From: Prado023 sp963700395
Lineage (GTDB): Bacteria > Actinomycetota > Actinomycetes > S36-B12 > CAIYMF01
Length of the DNA stretch: 64,000 nucleotides
NCBI GenBank assembly: GCA_963700395.1
Contig: CAVOXI010000008.1
Location: forward strand, 338,965-402,964
Direction of reading: 5' to 3'
Translations under genes and position numbers: made by a program
Part shown: piece after piece, positions 1 to 13,620 of the stretch
Layout: each line of letters starts with the position of its first letter
How positions within the stretch are numbered: position 1 is the first letter of the stretch
The notes under the pieces: generated by a model
What the model was told of the DNA's origin: nothing
Seen by the model: only the letters and a program-made list of their open reading frames with translations
Database searches by the model: none

Positions 1-1865
<1,865 letters not shown>

Positions 1866-2232
1866 CGTGTCGCACTCCTCGCAGGTGGTCTTTTATCTTG
1901 ACGTCAAGAGATACTCTACGGGCTTCGCGCATTCGGGAGATCCCTCGAGTGGCGTCCGCGTTCGCGCGAGGCGCCCGCACACCGGAAACGAGCGAGTAGG
2001 TGCGGACTCCGCTCCCGAGGATGAGGATAGTCGGGCGACGGGCGACGTCGCGGGGCGCAGGCCCAGCGGCGCCCTCCGCACCCGAGAACCTCTCCGTCGC
2101 CCATCCGTGTGGTCGCGGCCACCGCCTCGCCCCAGAGCCACGCCGATATCCCCGCCTTTACCTGTCGTTAGCCAGGAAAAGGCGGCTGAATGGGTGACCA
2201 ATTTTCCTTCAGGAATGCGAGGCGCGTACCTT
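1866..2232. other. Intergenic region between icd and a divergent secreted-protein gene
   Basis: This 367-bp gap separates two divergently transcribed genes. I see the 14-bp palindrome described separately, the icd ribosome-binding site, and no convincing RNA gene. Frames on both strands stay open across it because of high GC, but none has a recognisable product or a good ribosome-binding site. It must hold the promoters of both genes; I could not place them with confidence. Confidence 0.5.
1896..1909. promoter_or_regulatory. Perfect 14-bp palindrome upstream of icd (possible operator)
   Basis: TCTTGACGTCAAGA is a perfect inverted repeat about 30 nt upstream of the icd start codon, just downstream of a TAGAGTAT stretch that could be a -10 box. 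Seen directly: the symmetry and position. From memory, Streptomyces MarR-family TamR controls TCA-cycle genes (aconitase, malate and isocitrate dehydrogenases) through palindromic sites; that this is such a site is inference. Confidence 0.5.
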
Positions 2233-2895
2233 ATGAGTATGAACACAAATAGAGCAGGCATGCGTACCGTCCTCGCCGCAGCCGCCGCGGGGGCACTCCT
2301 TCTCGGTTCGGCAGGTGGAGCAGTTGCGAAGGGCAAGCCGGAAGCCGTGCCCGCGCCCCAGAAGAACGACCGACTCGTGAGCGTCAGCATCAAGGGTCAT
2401 TCACCGATCGACCTGAAGACCGCCACGCCCGCGACGGCAATCAAGCTGCGCGCGAAGTTGTGGGATCCCAAGAAGGACAGCGCAGCCACCACTGTGGCCG
2501 TAACGCTTGGCGTCTACACCAAGAAGGTGAACGGCGACTTGTTCAACCTCGGGACCACTGCCGCGCCGGTCCTCGCTCCGCTGTCGGAGGAGACCCCGCT
2601 GCTCCTCAAGGGCTCGGACACGACGCACAAGGTCAAGGACTACTCCGCAACCCCGGCAGTTCAGGGCGCTGCGCCCGCGCTGTGGACGGCCGACGAGCTG
2701 GGCCTGCTGGCGACCGCTCTTGACCCGGGAGAGAAGGCCTACATCTGCATCTCTGCAGTCACAGTGTCACCCGACGTCAACAAGTCGATGAACGTCAAGA
2801 AGCGCCTCGGCTTGGCCAAGGGCAAGGCCGTCCGCGACTGCGTGAAGGTCATCGACTCGACGCCGCTGACGACGGCTCCTGTGCCGGTTGGCTAG
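2233..2895 (+). CDS. Small secreted protein of unknown function
   Basis: About 220 residues. The N-terminus has a short basic stretch (NRAGMR), a hydrophobic core rich in Ala/Leu, and a likely signal-peptidase site after AGGAVA, so the mature protein starts near KGKPEAV. The rest is polar with several short Lys clusters and no domain I recognise. I chose the ATG at 2233 (a second in-frame ATG is at 2239) because the signal peptide begins there; the frame is open further upstream but that part does not look coding. The gene stands alone and is followed by a strong hairpin. Function unknown; export is inferred from the signal peptide only. Confidence 0.7.
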   Translation: MSMNTNRAGMRTVLAAAAAGALLLGSAGGAVAKGKPEAVPAPQKNDRLVSVSIKGHSPIDLKTATPATAIKLRAKLWDPKKDSAATTVAVTLGVYTKKVNGDLFNLGTTAAPVLAPLSEETPLLLKGSDTTHKVKDYSATPAVQGAAPALWTADELGLLATALDPGEKAYICISAVTVSPDVNKSMNVKKRLGLAKGKAVRDCVKVIDSTPLTTAPVPVG

Positions 2896-2930
2896 GCAAT
2901 CACCCGCCGGGTCTCCGGCAACTGACTGAC

Positions 2931-2972
2931 CCGAAGGGGCTGGCCGCGCGGAATCGCGGTCGGCCCCTTCGG
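2931..2972. terminator. Hairpin terminator after the secreted-protein gene
   Basis: CCGAAGGGGC and GGCCGCG at 2931-2947 pair with CGCGG and GGCCCCTTCGG ending at 2972, leaving a short loop. The stem is long and GC-rich with one bulged base and no T tract. It lies between a plus-strand gene and the end of the minus-strand tsaC, so it may act in both directions. Confidence 0.75.
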
Positions 2973-3004
2973 CATCTCGGCCACGTGCGGGGCATCGTGT
3001 CTGG

Positions 3005-4168
3005 TTACTCCGCGCCCCGATGCGCGGCCCGGGCCAGGCGATCGCGAACGGCCATGGCCAGCGGCCCACCAGTGGCGTCCGGTAGGACGGCGACCACGAT
3101 GTGAAGCCCCAGCTCGTCTGCGCGACGCAGGGCCGCGTACAGGTCGCGCGCGTACTCATCGGCACTCGTCGGAGCGGTCAGCCGCGACCATCCCACGGGC
3201 GTCTCCACCACGGATTCCGCCACCAATCCGATCGAAGTGTTCGATAGCGCGTCACTCCCCACGTTCTGCGGGCCGCGCTCGGAGGGCTGGGAGCCGCGCT
3301 GGACAAGCATCGCGAGGTCCATCGCGCCAGTGCCATCAGCCTCGACGAGGAGGACCCGGGCCAGCGGGGCGTAGTGCGACTCGAGGGTCCCGGGCGCTCG
3401 GACGTCATCCAGCGCCCCTCCGCTGCCCTGCGTCGTGTTGCCCTCCGTCCCGCCGCCGTCAGCCGCCCCGACAATCCCGGCCGAAGGGGCGACCCCCGCC
3501 AGAACCCTGTCGATCTGCTCCTGGCTGATCGCGCCGAGGCGCAGCACCCGCGGCGACGCGGCAGTGCAGTCCACGATCGTGGACTCGACGCCGATCGCGC
3601 ATGGACCACCGTCCACGACGAGGTCCCTCGCGGCGTCCATCGAGGCGCCGACCTCGGCGAGCACGTCACCCGCGCTTGTCGGGCTGACCCGGCCGAAGCG
3701 GTTGGCACTGGGCGCGGCAACCCCGCGCGCGGGGTCTCCGGCGAGTCGGGCCAGGGCCTCGAGGCAGGCGCGCGCGACCGGATGGTCCGGGCAGCGCAGG
3801 GCGACAGTGTCCTGGCCGCCGGTGATGAAGTCCCCCGCGCGCGGGCTGCGGGCGACGATGACCGTGAGCGCGCCCGGCCAGAAGGCCGCGACCAACCGCT
3901 CCGCCGCGGGGTTGGGGCCGGCGGACCACCCCGCGAGCGCCTGGGCGCCCTGCACATGGACGATCAGCGGATGGTCGGCGGGGCGACCCTTCGCCTCGTA
4001 CACCCGGGCCACGGCGCGCGCATCCTGGGCGTCGGCAGCGAGGCCGTACACCGTCTCGGTGGGCAGGCCCACGATCCCGCCCGACATCCACGCCCGCGCT
4101 GCCGCTGAGGCGACCTGCTGGTCGGGAGAGCCGTCAGCGCGGCGCCCGTCGAGCAGGGGGATGTCCAC
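3005..4168 (-). CDS. tsaC: L-threonylcarbamoyladenylate synthase (Sua5/YrdC/YciO family)
   Basis: Makes threonylcarbamoyl-AMP from threonine, bicarbonate and ATP, the first step of t6A37 modification of tRNAs that read ANN codons. The 387-residue protein has the YrdC-type domain first: VGLPTETVYGLAADA near residue 33, YEAKGRPADHPLIVH with the K-x-R motif near 57, WPGALTVIV, and APSANRFGRVSPTSA near 152. After about residue 235 comes the longer C-terminal extension typical of Sua5-type proteins, here with a variable Gly/Thr-rich linker. Starts at ATG 4168. It stands alone between a plus-strand gene and secA, with a 226-bp gap holding only a small hairpin at 4246-4265. Confidence 0.93.
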   Translation of the reverse strand: MDIPLLDGRRADGSPDQQVASAAARAWMSGGIVGLPTETVYGLAADAQDARAVARVYEAKGRPADHPLIVHVQGAQALAGWSAGPNPAAERLVAAFWPGALTVIVARSPRAGDFITGGQDTVALRCPDHPVARACLEALARLAGDPARGVAAPSANRFGRVSPTSAGDVLAEVGASMDAARDLVVDGGPCAIGVESTIVDCTAASPRVLRLGAISQEQIDRVLAGVAPSAGIVGAADGGGTEGNTTQGSGGALDDVRAPGTLESHYAPLARVLLVEADGTGAMDLAMLVQRGSQPSERGPQNVGSDALSNTSIGLVAESVVETPVGWSRLTAPTSADEYARDLYAALRRADELGLHIVVAVLPDATGGPLAMAVRDRLARAAHRGAE

Positions 4169-4394
4169 GCCAGAATCCTACGGTCGTCGCAGGAAGTCGC
4201 CCGTACGTCGCCGGCGGGACCGAGCACCGAACCGACCGCTCGGTCGAGGCCGGGCCGGGGGCCTCAACGGCGTTCGCTCTCGCGTCGTCTTCACTACATT
4301 CCGGGGCCCCACCCGGCCGGCTCACACACGATCTCGTCGGACCGAGGACGGACCTTGAGCCAATCCCACGGATGGCCCAAACACCGGCAGGGGG

Positions 4395-7295
<2,901 letters not shown>

Positions 7296-7440
7296 GCGGG
7301 CCCCTCTCGCAACTCGGGTGCACATCCCCCGACGCCGTCGTGCGCGGGTTCATTGACCCCCCATCGTAGTCGGCCGCCGGCCAGCGGCGACCCCATCCGC
7401 CCGTGCGGGATCGCCCACCGCGGCGCGTGCACCTGCCCGC

Positions 7441-8083
7441 TCACTCAGGCAGGTCGACCAGCCCCCTGCGCAGGGCCGTGGCAACGGCGTCCGTCCGATT
7501 GGCCACGCCCGAGCTTGCGCGTGACGGAGTGCACGTGGTTGCGCACCGTGTTCTCGCTGATGGCCAGGCGCTGGGCGATCTGGGCGTTCGTGGCGCCGGT
7601 GACCAACCCGCGCAGCACCTCCAGCTCCCGGCGGCTCAGCTCGGGGGGTCGTTCACCTGAGACCTCCGAGAGCAGCTCACCGCGCAGCACGCCTGCCAGC
7701 GGCGCAGCCACCCAGTTCTGCCCGGCGAGCGCCGCGGACACCGCCGCCCCCAGCTCGTCAGGGGCGCACCTGCGGTGCACCACCGCCAGCGCGCCGGCCT
7801 CCATCGCCTCCACCATCCCCACGGACAGGGCGCGCCGGACCACCATGACGACCGCCACCCCCGGAGCCCGTGAGGCCAGTTCGGTGGCGATGTCGGTGCC
7901 GTAGGGGCGCAGGCCCAGGCCCGCATCGACCACGACCGCCGCCGGGCGGAGGCCGGGCACCTGCCCCACCCACACCCCCACGTCGGGGTCCGAGGTGGTT
8001 GGCGACAGGGTGACGGCGTCGAACCCGGCCGCGTTCAGGAGCCCCACGGCCCCCACGGCGAAGACCGGCTCGGCGTCAACCAC
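7441..8083 (-). CDS. LuxR-family response regulator-like protein, frameshifted near its 3' end
   Basis: The C-terminal half is a LuxR/NarL helix-turn-helix: LSRRELEVLRGLVTGATNAQIAQR-type sequence followed by ISENTVRNHVHSVTRKLG. After KLG an extra G (about 7508) shifts the frame; removing it gives VANRTDAVATALRRGLVDLPE and a stop at 7441, the expected family ending. The N-terminal half is receiver-like (GFDAVTLSP, AAVVVDAGLGLRP) but the usual acidic pair after the first strand is DA, not DD or DE, so phosphorylation is doubtful. The GTG at 8083 is provisional: in-frame sequence upstream (PPERVLVV) continues the receiver fold but offers no obvious start. No partner kinase lies nearby. It sits between hpf and secA. 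Confidence 0.7.
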
Positions 8084-8159
8084 CAGGACGCGCTCCGGCG
8101 GTTCAGATCCCCTCGACCTCCCTGACCCCCGGGCGGCCCGACCATCCCTCCCGAACGGC

Positions 8160-8759
8160 CTAGCCGTCGGTCCCGCCCTCCAGTCGGAGCAGTCCGTAGT
8201 TGTAGCCGCGGCGGTGGTAGACCACCGACGGTGCGCCGGAGTCGCTGTCGCGGAAGAGGTAGAAGTCGTGGCCGACGAGCTCGAGGGACTCCACGGCCTG
8301 GGCCACGGTCATCGGCTGTGCGCTGTGCTCCTTGAGCCGCACGACGATGGGACCCTCCTCCCACACGGTCCCGTCATCGGGCTCCGCCTCGTCGCTCTGC
8401 TCGGCCGGCGCAGGGACGATGTCGGCGGCCGGGACCACCACGACCTTCTCGGCCCGCCTGTTGCGCTTGCGGTCGGCGGCCCGGCGCAGCCGCTCCTCCA
8501 GGCGCGCCAGGGCGATGTCGGTGGCCGCGTACTTGTCCTGGGCGTGGGCCTCGGCCCGGATCACGGGACCGCTTCCGCGGCAGGTCAGCTCCACCTCGTA
8601 GGCACGATCGGACTGGCGCGGATTGGGCTCGTAGGACACCTCGACGTCGACATGGGCGATGGGCAGCCCGAACCGGTCCACCTTCCCCACCTTGCCCGCG
8701 ACGTGCTCCCGGAATCGATCCGACACATCGAGGTGACGACCCCTGACGACGATGTCCAC
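8160..8759 (-). CDS. hpf: Ribosome hibernation promoting factor, long form
   Basis: Binds the 30S subunit in slow-growing or stressed cells; the long form alone drives formation of inactive 100S dimers. The 199-residue protein has the N-terminal S30AE domain (about 1-95, starting MDIVVRGRHLDVSDRFREHV), an acidic/Pro-rich linker, and the C-terminal dimerisation domain (about 135-195) with MTVAQAVESLELVGHDFYLF and SVVYHRRGYNYGLLRL. Starts at ATG 8759. The order comF-hpf-secA is conserved in Actinobacteria. Confidence 0.95.
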   Translation of the reverse strand: MDIVVRGRHLDVSDRFREHVAGKVGKVDRFGLPIAHVDVEVSYEPNPRQSDRAYEVELTCRGSGPVIRAEAHAQDKYAATDIALARLEERLRRAADRKRNRRAEKVVVVPAADIVPAPAEQSDEAEPDDGTVWEEGPIVVRLKEHSAQPMTVAQAVESLELVGHDFYLFRDSDSGAPSVVYHRRGYNYGLLRLEGGTDG

Positions 8760-8828
8760 GTGTCCTCCGACTGTTGGCTGTACGTGCTCGGCACGCCAGC
8801 GTGGTGGTTGCCCTGCGCACCCACAACG

Positions 8829-9539
8829 CTAGTCGGCGTGGGTCGGGAACGCACGGTGCCGGGGTCCGGGGGACCACGTGACGGCAGCCGCGCACGAGAC
8901 CGCGCGACCCGCCGCGCCCAGGGCTCGCACCGCCTCCGCCACGGTGGCGCCGGTCGTGGTGACGTCATCGACGACCACGATCACCCCGGGCGGCAGGGCG
9001 AGCGCCCGCAGCGAGCCCGCGACATTCATGGTGCGCTGCTCGCGGGTCAGCCCCACCTGGTCGCGGCTGGTCCGCACGTGCTCCAGCCCGGCGCACCGGT
9101 GCGCCGGCACGCCGGCTCGACGCAGCTGGCGGGCAGCGCGTCCGGCCAGGACGGCGGTGTGGTCCGACCCCCGCGTGCGGACCGCGCTGCGCCGCGACGG
9201 CACCGGGACGATCCACACCGGGACGCCCCGTGGGGCGCGGGCATCGGCCAGCGCATCGGTGACCGCGAGTGCCAGCAGCGACGCCAGTGGGCTCCCGAGC
9301 CGACGGACCTGCGCGTCCTTGAACGCCACGACGGCCCGCCCTGCCGGACCCGCATGCTCGCAGGCCGCCCTGCAGGGCACGGGGCCGGGGACGCGCACCG
9401 TGCCGGGGCCCATGCACGCCCGGGCGCAGCGTGGACACCAGGCCAGGCCCGGCGCGCCACAGCCGGCACACTCCTGTGGGACCACGAGGTCCAGCGCCGC
9501 CTCGGCCGCCTGCGTCAACCAGGACAGCGCGGCGCTCAT
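8829..9539 (-). CDS. comF: ComF-family phosphoribosyltransferase-like protein
   Basis: Belongs to the ComF/GntX family, whose Bacillus member takes part in DNA uptake; the role in actinobacteria is not established. The 236-residue protein has an N-terminal zinc-finger block (CAGCGAPGLAWCPRC) and a C-terminal PRTase motif VIVVVDDVTTTGATV. I chose ATG 9539 (MSAALSWLTQAAEAALDLV) because it overlaps the lpqB stop by four bases (ATGA), indicating translational coupling. Confidence 0.88.
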   Translation of the reverse strand: MSAALSWLTQAAEAALDLVVPQECAGCGAPGLAWCPRCARACMGPGTVRVPGPVPCRAACEHAGPAGRAVVAFKDAQVRRLGSPLASLLALAVTDALADARAPRGVPVWIVPVPSRRSAVRTRGSDHTAVLAGRAARQLRRAGVPAHRCAGLEHVRTSRDQVGLTREQRTMNVAGSLRALALPPGVIVVVDDVTTTGATVAEAVRALGAAGRAVSCAAAVTWSPGPRHRAFPTHAD

Positions 9540-11344
9540 CCCGGGTAGGCCACGGAGCGCGCAGCACCCTGGCCGCGCCACTGCAGGCCGACATTGGCGT
9601 ACAGCAGGTCGCCCTCCCCCGACACCAGGGTCGCCGAGCCCGGGGCCCCGGCCACCTCGAGGGGATCCGGCGGGGACCCCAGCAGCTGGGCCTCGCCGCT
9701 GCCGACCCCGACCCGCAGGATCTGGAGGCTGCTGGTCTGGGTCTTGCCGAGGACCTCGAGCGTGCCCGAGTTGCGCCAGGCGACGTCGCGGACGTCGGAC
9801 ACGGACATGGCGATCCGGCGGACCGAACCGATCACGAGCCCGTCTGCGTCCGGCTGGATCACGCCCAGGTACAGGAGCCCGCCAGCCAGGAGGACGACCC
9901 GGGTCCCGTCGCGCGCGAGACGGACCGAGGTGATGGGCGCAGAGCCAAGCTCAGGCTGGACCGCGACCTCCTCCGGCAACCCGTTGGGGAGGACTCGCAC
10001 GACACGACCCGCGTCGGTGAACCAGGCCCTGCCATCGACATCGAAGCTCGCGCCCCCGATGTCGCTGCCCTCGATGCGCTGCTCGGCGACGCCGCGCGCC
10101 AGGGGCAGGATCCACATGGCTCGACGGTCCGGCTCGACCGCGGCAGCCGCGCGCTGGTCCAGCGAGACCCCGAGATCGATCAGGGACTCCGAGTCGGGGA
10201 CGTTGAGGGGCAGTGAGGTCCGGCCCCCCTCCGCCACCCGGACCACGGCCGGCCCGTCGAGCACGTAGTAGGGCAGCCGCGCGTCGCCTGTGGACCCGGT
10301 CGTGAGGCTGTCCGGGCTGCGCGCCTGCCACACCGAACGATCCATCACCTCCGGGGCCCCGGGCACGTCGAAGGGCTCACCGCCCACCTCGAGTCGGACC
10401 GAGGTGACCTCAGGCAGCGCCGTGAGCGTCCAGGTGAGTTGCGCGGCGAGGTCCCGTCGCTGGACGTCGGTGGCGACCAGGGCCTGGTCGGTGAGCTCAA
10501 CGAGCGCCACCCCGTTGCTGACCGGGACAGCGCCAAGGGCGAGGGAGGTTCCCGGCGGCGCACCCGTCCGCACCCCCGGGGCCAGCCACTCTGCGGGGCC
10601 GGCCAGCACGCGCTCGGCCAGGGCAGTGGGCAGGCTCGGGCCCACGACGGGGAGCAGGCGGCTGTCCGGGACGAGCGCCCCACTGCGCGCCGAGGGGTAG
10701 TGGACCTGGTACTCGCGATACGCGCGGCGCAGGTCCGAGTCGCTGACCAGGATGCCGGACGGCGGGTCGGAGATGCGCCACTGCGGGATCCCCGAGGTGC
10801 CGTCCACGACCTGCTCGAGGGGGAAGGTGAACTTCTCGGTGGATGCCGGATCGACGGGATCCAGGGTGCCCTCGTCGTTCAACCGGCTGTTGACGGCCAT
10901 CCGGGCACTGACTGAGGCGTCCTTGGACTCGGCGACCTTGAGCGAGGACTGCTCGTAGACCGTGGTGGCCGCATCAGGGTCCCAGGCCTCGGACGCCTCG
11001 GGCGTCAGGTAGCGCCGGGCGATGGCGTGGTCCGACTCGAGGCTGGCATTGGCCTCGAGGAACCCGCGCACGATCTCCGTGGCGCTCGCCCCGACGCTGG
11101 GTGGCGCTGCGATGACCCGGATGAACTGCGACGACTCACCGGCGTCGACGACCGGACCCTCCTCGATGGGCCCGGACGTGGGAACCCCGGAACAGGCAGC
11201 CAGGGCGATGCCGGCCGCAGCGACGAAGCCCGTCGCACGGGCTCGGGCACGGGCTCGTGCGCGGCTGCGGGCTGAGCGCCCGGAGGTCCGGGCGCCCGCG
11301 TGAGGCGATGCCTCGTGGAGCCCTGCGTCGACGTGGCCGGTCAT
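9536..11344 (-). CDS. lpqB: Lipoprotein LpqB with GerMN domain
   Basis: Membrane-anchored extracytoplasmic partner of the MtrAB two-component system; in mycobacteria LpqB modulates MtrB. The 602-residue protein has a very Arg-rich N-terminal stretch, a hydrophobic segment and a lipobox IALAAC with the lipidated Cys at about residue 51. Next come an LpqB N-terminal domain, a GerMN domain (about 200-310, with PVSNGVALVELTDQAL), and a C-terminal beta-propeller-like part. Overlaps mtrB and comF by four bases each, so mtrA-mtrB-lpqB-comF is a coupled operon. Confidence 0.93.
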   Translation of the reverse strand: MTGHVDAGLHEASPHAGARTSGRSARSRARARARARATGFVAAAGIALAACSGVPTSGPIEEGPVVDAGESSQFIRVIAAPPSVGASATEIVRGFLEANASLESDHAIARRYLTPEASEAWDPDAATTVYEQSSLKVAESKDASVSARMAVNSRLNDEGTLDPVDPASTEKFTFPLEQVVDGTSGIPQWRISDPPSGILVSDSDLRRAYREYQVHYPSARSGALVPDSRLLPVVGPSLPTALAERVLAGPAEWLAPGVRTGAPPGTSLALGAVPVSNGVALVELTDQALVATDVQRRDLAAQLTWTLTALPEVTSVRLEVGGEPFDVPGAPEVMDRSVWQARSPDSLTTGSTGDARLPYYVLDGPAVVRVAEGGRTSLPLNVPDSESLIDLGVSLDQRAAAAVEPDRRAMWILPLARGVAEQRIEGSDIGGASFDVDGRAWFTDAGRVVRVLPNGLPEEVAVQPELGSAPITSVRLARDGTRVVLLAGGLLYLGVIQPDADGLVIGSVRRIAMSVSDVRDVAWRNSGTLEVLGKTQTSSLQILRVGVGSGEAQLLGSPPDPLEVAGAPGSATLVSGEGDLLYANVGLQWRGQGAARSVAYPG

Positions 11345-12879
11345 GCCAGCGCCACCCCCTCAGGGGCCAGGGGCAGGCGCAGCGTGAAGGTCGCGCCCTG
11401 CCCGGGCGCCCCGGATGCCGACAGCGTCCCACCATGGGCACGGGCGTCCCCCAGCGCGATCGACAGGCCGAGGCCCGTACCGCCGACACGGCGCACCCGC
11501 GACGGGTCCGCCCGCCAGAACCGCGTGAAGACGTGGGTGAGCTCCTGCTGGGACAGGCCGACCCCCTGATCGGTGACGGCGAGCTGCGCCTCGCTCCCCT
11601 CGAGCATGACCTCCACCACCACCGGCCGACCCATCCCGTGCTCGAGGGCGTTGGAGATGAGGTTGGCCAGGATCCGCTCGACCCTGTGCGCATCGCACGG
11701 GACGACCAGGCTGTGCAGGCCGATCACCTCCACGGGGCTCTCGAGCTCGACGGCCAGCGGCTCCAACGACCCAGCCACTCGCTCGGACATCGCCCTGAGG
11801 TCGACCTCCTCGTAGTCCAGCGGGACGGAGCCGGCATCCTGCCGCGAGGTCTCCAGCAGGTCCGCCAGCAGCGCCTCGAACCGGTTGAGCTGGTTCTGGA
11901 GCAGCTCGACCGCCCGGGCATCTTCCGAGGGGAGCTCCTGGCGCTTGTCGTGCAGCAGGTCCGCAGCCATGCGCACGGTCGTCAGCGGGGTCCGCAGCTC
12001 ATGGGACACGTCGGCGACGAACTGCTGCTGGACGGAGGACAGCTTCTCCAGCTCGTCGATCTGGGACTGCAGCGTCCCAGCCATCTCGTTGAAGCTCATC
12101 GCCAGCTGGGCCAGGTCGTCCTGGCCGCGAACCCGCATCCGCGCCTCGAGGTGGCCCGACGAGAACCGCCGGGCCGTGCGCGCCGCCTCGTGGACGGGGG
12201 ACACGATCATGAACGTGACCAGCGCCGCCAGGCCGGCCAGGCCGAGGATGATCAGCAGCCCGGCCACGGCGGTCGCGTTGCGCACCAGCGTGAGCGTCTC
12301 CTGCTCGGTGTCCAGCGGGAACAGCTGATAGAGCTCGTACGGTCCGACCCCGCGCACCGCGAGCGGTGCCCCGACGACGAAACCGGGGACCTCACGGCCG
12401 TCCGTGTAGCGCATCGTCGTGTAGGTCCAGGCCTGGCGCTGGCTGCCCGAGACGATGTCGCGCATGGCCCCGGGCACGCTCGTCTCCGAGATGAGGTTCG
12501 TGCCGCGCTCCGGGGTCGCGCTCAGCCCCGCCGGCTCGGAGGCGAGCACCAGGACCTCGAAGAGCCCTGCCTGTGCACCACGCGCGGCCATCGCCGCCAC
12601 CACCGCATCGATGGTGCGCGAGGGCGGCACGTCGCTGCCCTGGGCCGGGGTGGCATCCAGGATGCGCTGCGCCTCGCTGCGGGCGGCCGTCGCCTCGGCC
12701 AGGGCCCCGGCCTCCTTGGACCCCAGGACGCCCGCGGAGATGTTGCCCAGGAGGGCCGGCATCAGCAGGACGAGGATCAACGTGGACCCGACGATCGTGC
12801 CGAGGATGACCCGGAACCTCAGGGACGCCCGCCATCGCTGGTGCAGGTGACCGGGGACGGCACGGACCCGACCCAGCAT
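11341..12879 (-). CDS. mtrB: Sensor histidine kinase MtrB
   Basis: Membrane sensor that phosphorylates MtrA and links cell-wall state and division to gene expression. The 512-residue protein has a first membrane helix at about 22-45, an extracytoplasmic domain, a second helix at about 205-230, and a HAMP domain. HisKA follows, with the H-box VSHELRTPLTTVRMAADLL, then HATPase with N-box NLISNALEHG and G-boxes DQGVGL and GGTGLGLSIALG. Starts at ATG 12879, overlapping the mtrA stop by one base. Confidence 0.95.
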   Translation of the reverse strand: MLGRVRAVPGHLHQRWRASLRFRVILGTIVGSTLILVLLMPALLGNISAGVLGSKEAGALAEATAARSEAQRILDATPAQGSDVPPSRTIDAVVAAMAARGAQAGLFEVLVLASEPAGLSATPERGTNLISETSVPGAMRDIVSGSQRQAWTYTTMRYTDGREVPGFVVGAPLAVRGVGPYELYQLFPLDTEQETLTLVRNATAVAGLLIILGLAGLAALVTFMIVSPVHEAARTARRFSSGHLEARMRVRGQDDLAQLAMSFNEMAGTLQSQIDELEKLSSVQQQFVADVSHELRTPLTTVRMAADLLHDKRQELPSEDARAVELLQNQLNRFEALLADLLETSRQDAGSVPLDYEEVDLRAMSERVAGSLEPLAVELESPVEVIGLHSLVVPCDAHRVERILANLISNALEHGMGRPVVVEVMLEGSEAQLAVTDQGVGLSQQELTHVFTRFWRADPSRVRRVGGTGLGLSIALGDARAHGGTLSASGAPGQGATFTLRLPLAPEGVALA

Positions 12880-13562
12880 CAGGGCGGCCCGGCGCGGTAC
12901 CCGACCCCGCGCACGGTCACAATCACCTCGGGGTTCTCCGGGTCGAGCTCGACCTTGCCGCGCAGGCGCTGCACATGGACATTGACCAGACGCGTGTCAC
13001 CCGCGTGCTGGTACCCCCAGACATCGGCCAGCAGCTGCTCGCGGGTGAAGGCGAACCCGGGTCGGGTCGCCAGGGCCAGCAGCAGGTCGAACTCGAGGGG
13101 GGTGACGGAGATGGCCTCGCCGGCACGTGTGACCGAGTGCGCCCCCCGATCGATGACGAGGTCACCGATCCCGAGCACCTCGTTGGCCGTCTCCTCCAGG
13201 CGGCGCAGGCGCGCGTCGATCCGCGCCACCAGCTCCTTGGGCTTGAAGGGCTTGACGATGTAGTCGTCGGCACCGGCCTGAAGGCCCTCCACGATGTCCA
13301 GGGTGTCCCCGCGCGCGGTCAGCATCACGATCGGCACTGTCGACTCGCTGCGCAGCCGTCGACAGACCTCCAGCCCATCGAGCCCGGGCAGCATGAGGTC
13401 GAGCAGCACGAGGTCCGGCGCCTCGCGGTGGAAGGCGGGGACGGCATCGGTGCCGTTGTGGCAGAAGACCGGCTCCATGCCCTCGCTGCGCAGGACGATG
13501 CCCAGCATCTCAGCCAGATCCATGTCGTCGTCGACGACCAGCACGCGCGCCTTCACAGGCAC
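12879..13562 (-). CDS. mtrA: DNA-binding response regulator MtrA
   Basis: OmpR/PhoB-type regulator, the partner of MtrB; controls cell-wall hydrolases, replication and division genes in actinobacteria. About 227 residues: receiver domain with VLVVDDDMDLAEML, phospho-acceptor Asp at about residue 55 in LVLLDLMLPGLDGLEV, and the signature KPFKPKELVARI, then a winged helix with RLVNVHVQRLRGKVE and VRGVGYRAG at the end. Two GTG starts are possible, 13562 (VPVKARVL) and 13556; I favour 13562 because AGGTG lies about 12 nt upstream. First gene of a minus-strand operon, divergent from the proline-rich membrane protein with only 58 bp between them. Confidence 0.93.
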   Translation of the reverse strand: MPVKARVLVVDDDMDLAEMLGIVLRSEGMEPVFCHNGTDAVPAFHREAPDLVLLDLMLPGLDGLEVCRRLRSESTVPIVMLTARGDTLDIVEGLQAGADDYIVKPFKPKELVARIDARLRRLEETANEVLGIGDLVIDRGAHSVTRAGEAISVTPLEFDLLLALATRPGFAFTREQLLADVWGYQHAGDTRLVNVHVQRLRGKVELDPENPEVIVTVRGVGYRAGPP

Positions 13563-13620
13563 ATGGTGGCACCTGCTGGCGCAGGCTTGCCAACGGCCGT
13601 CCACATGGGACGATCAGGAC

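Noticed and set aside
11257..13263. A 668-codon plus-strand open frame opposite mtrB and mtrA
   Set aside because: Same antisense effect; composition His/Arg/Gln-rich without any recognisable fold.
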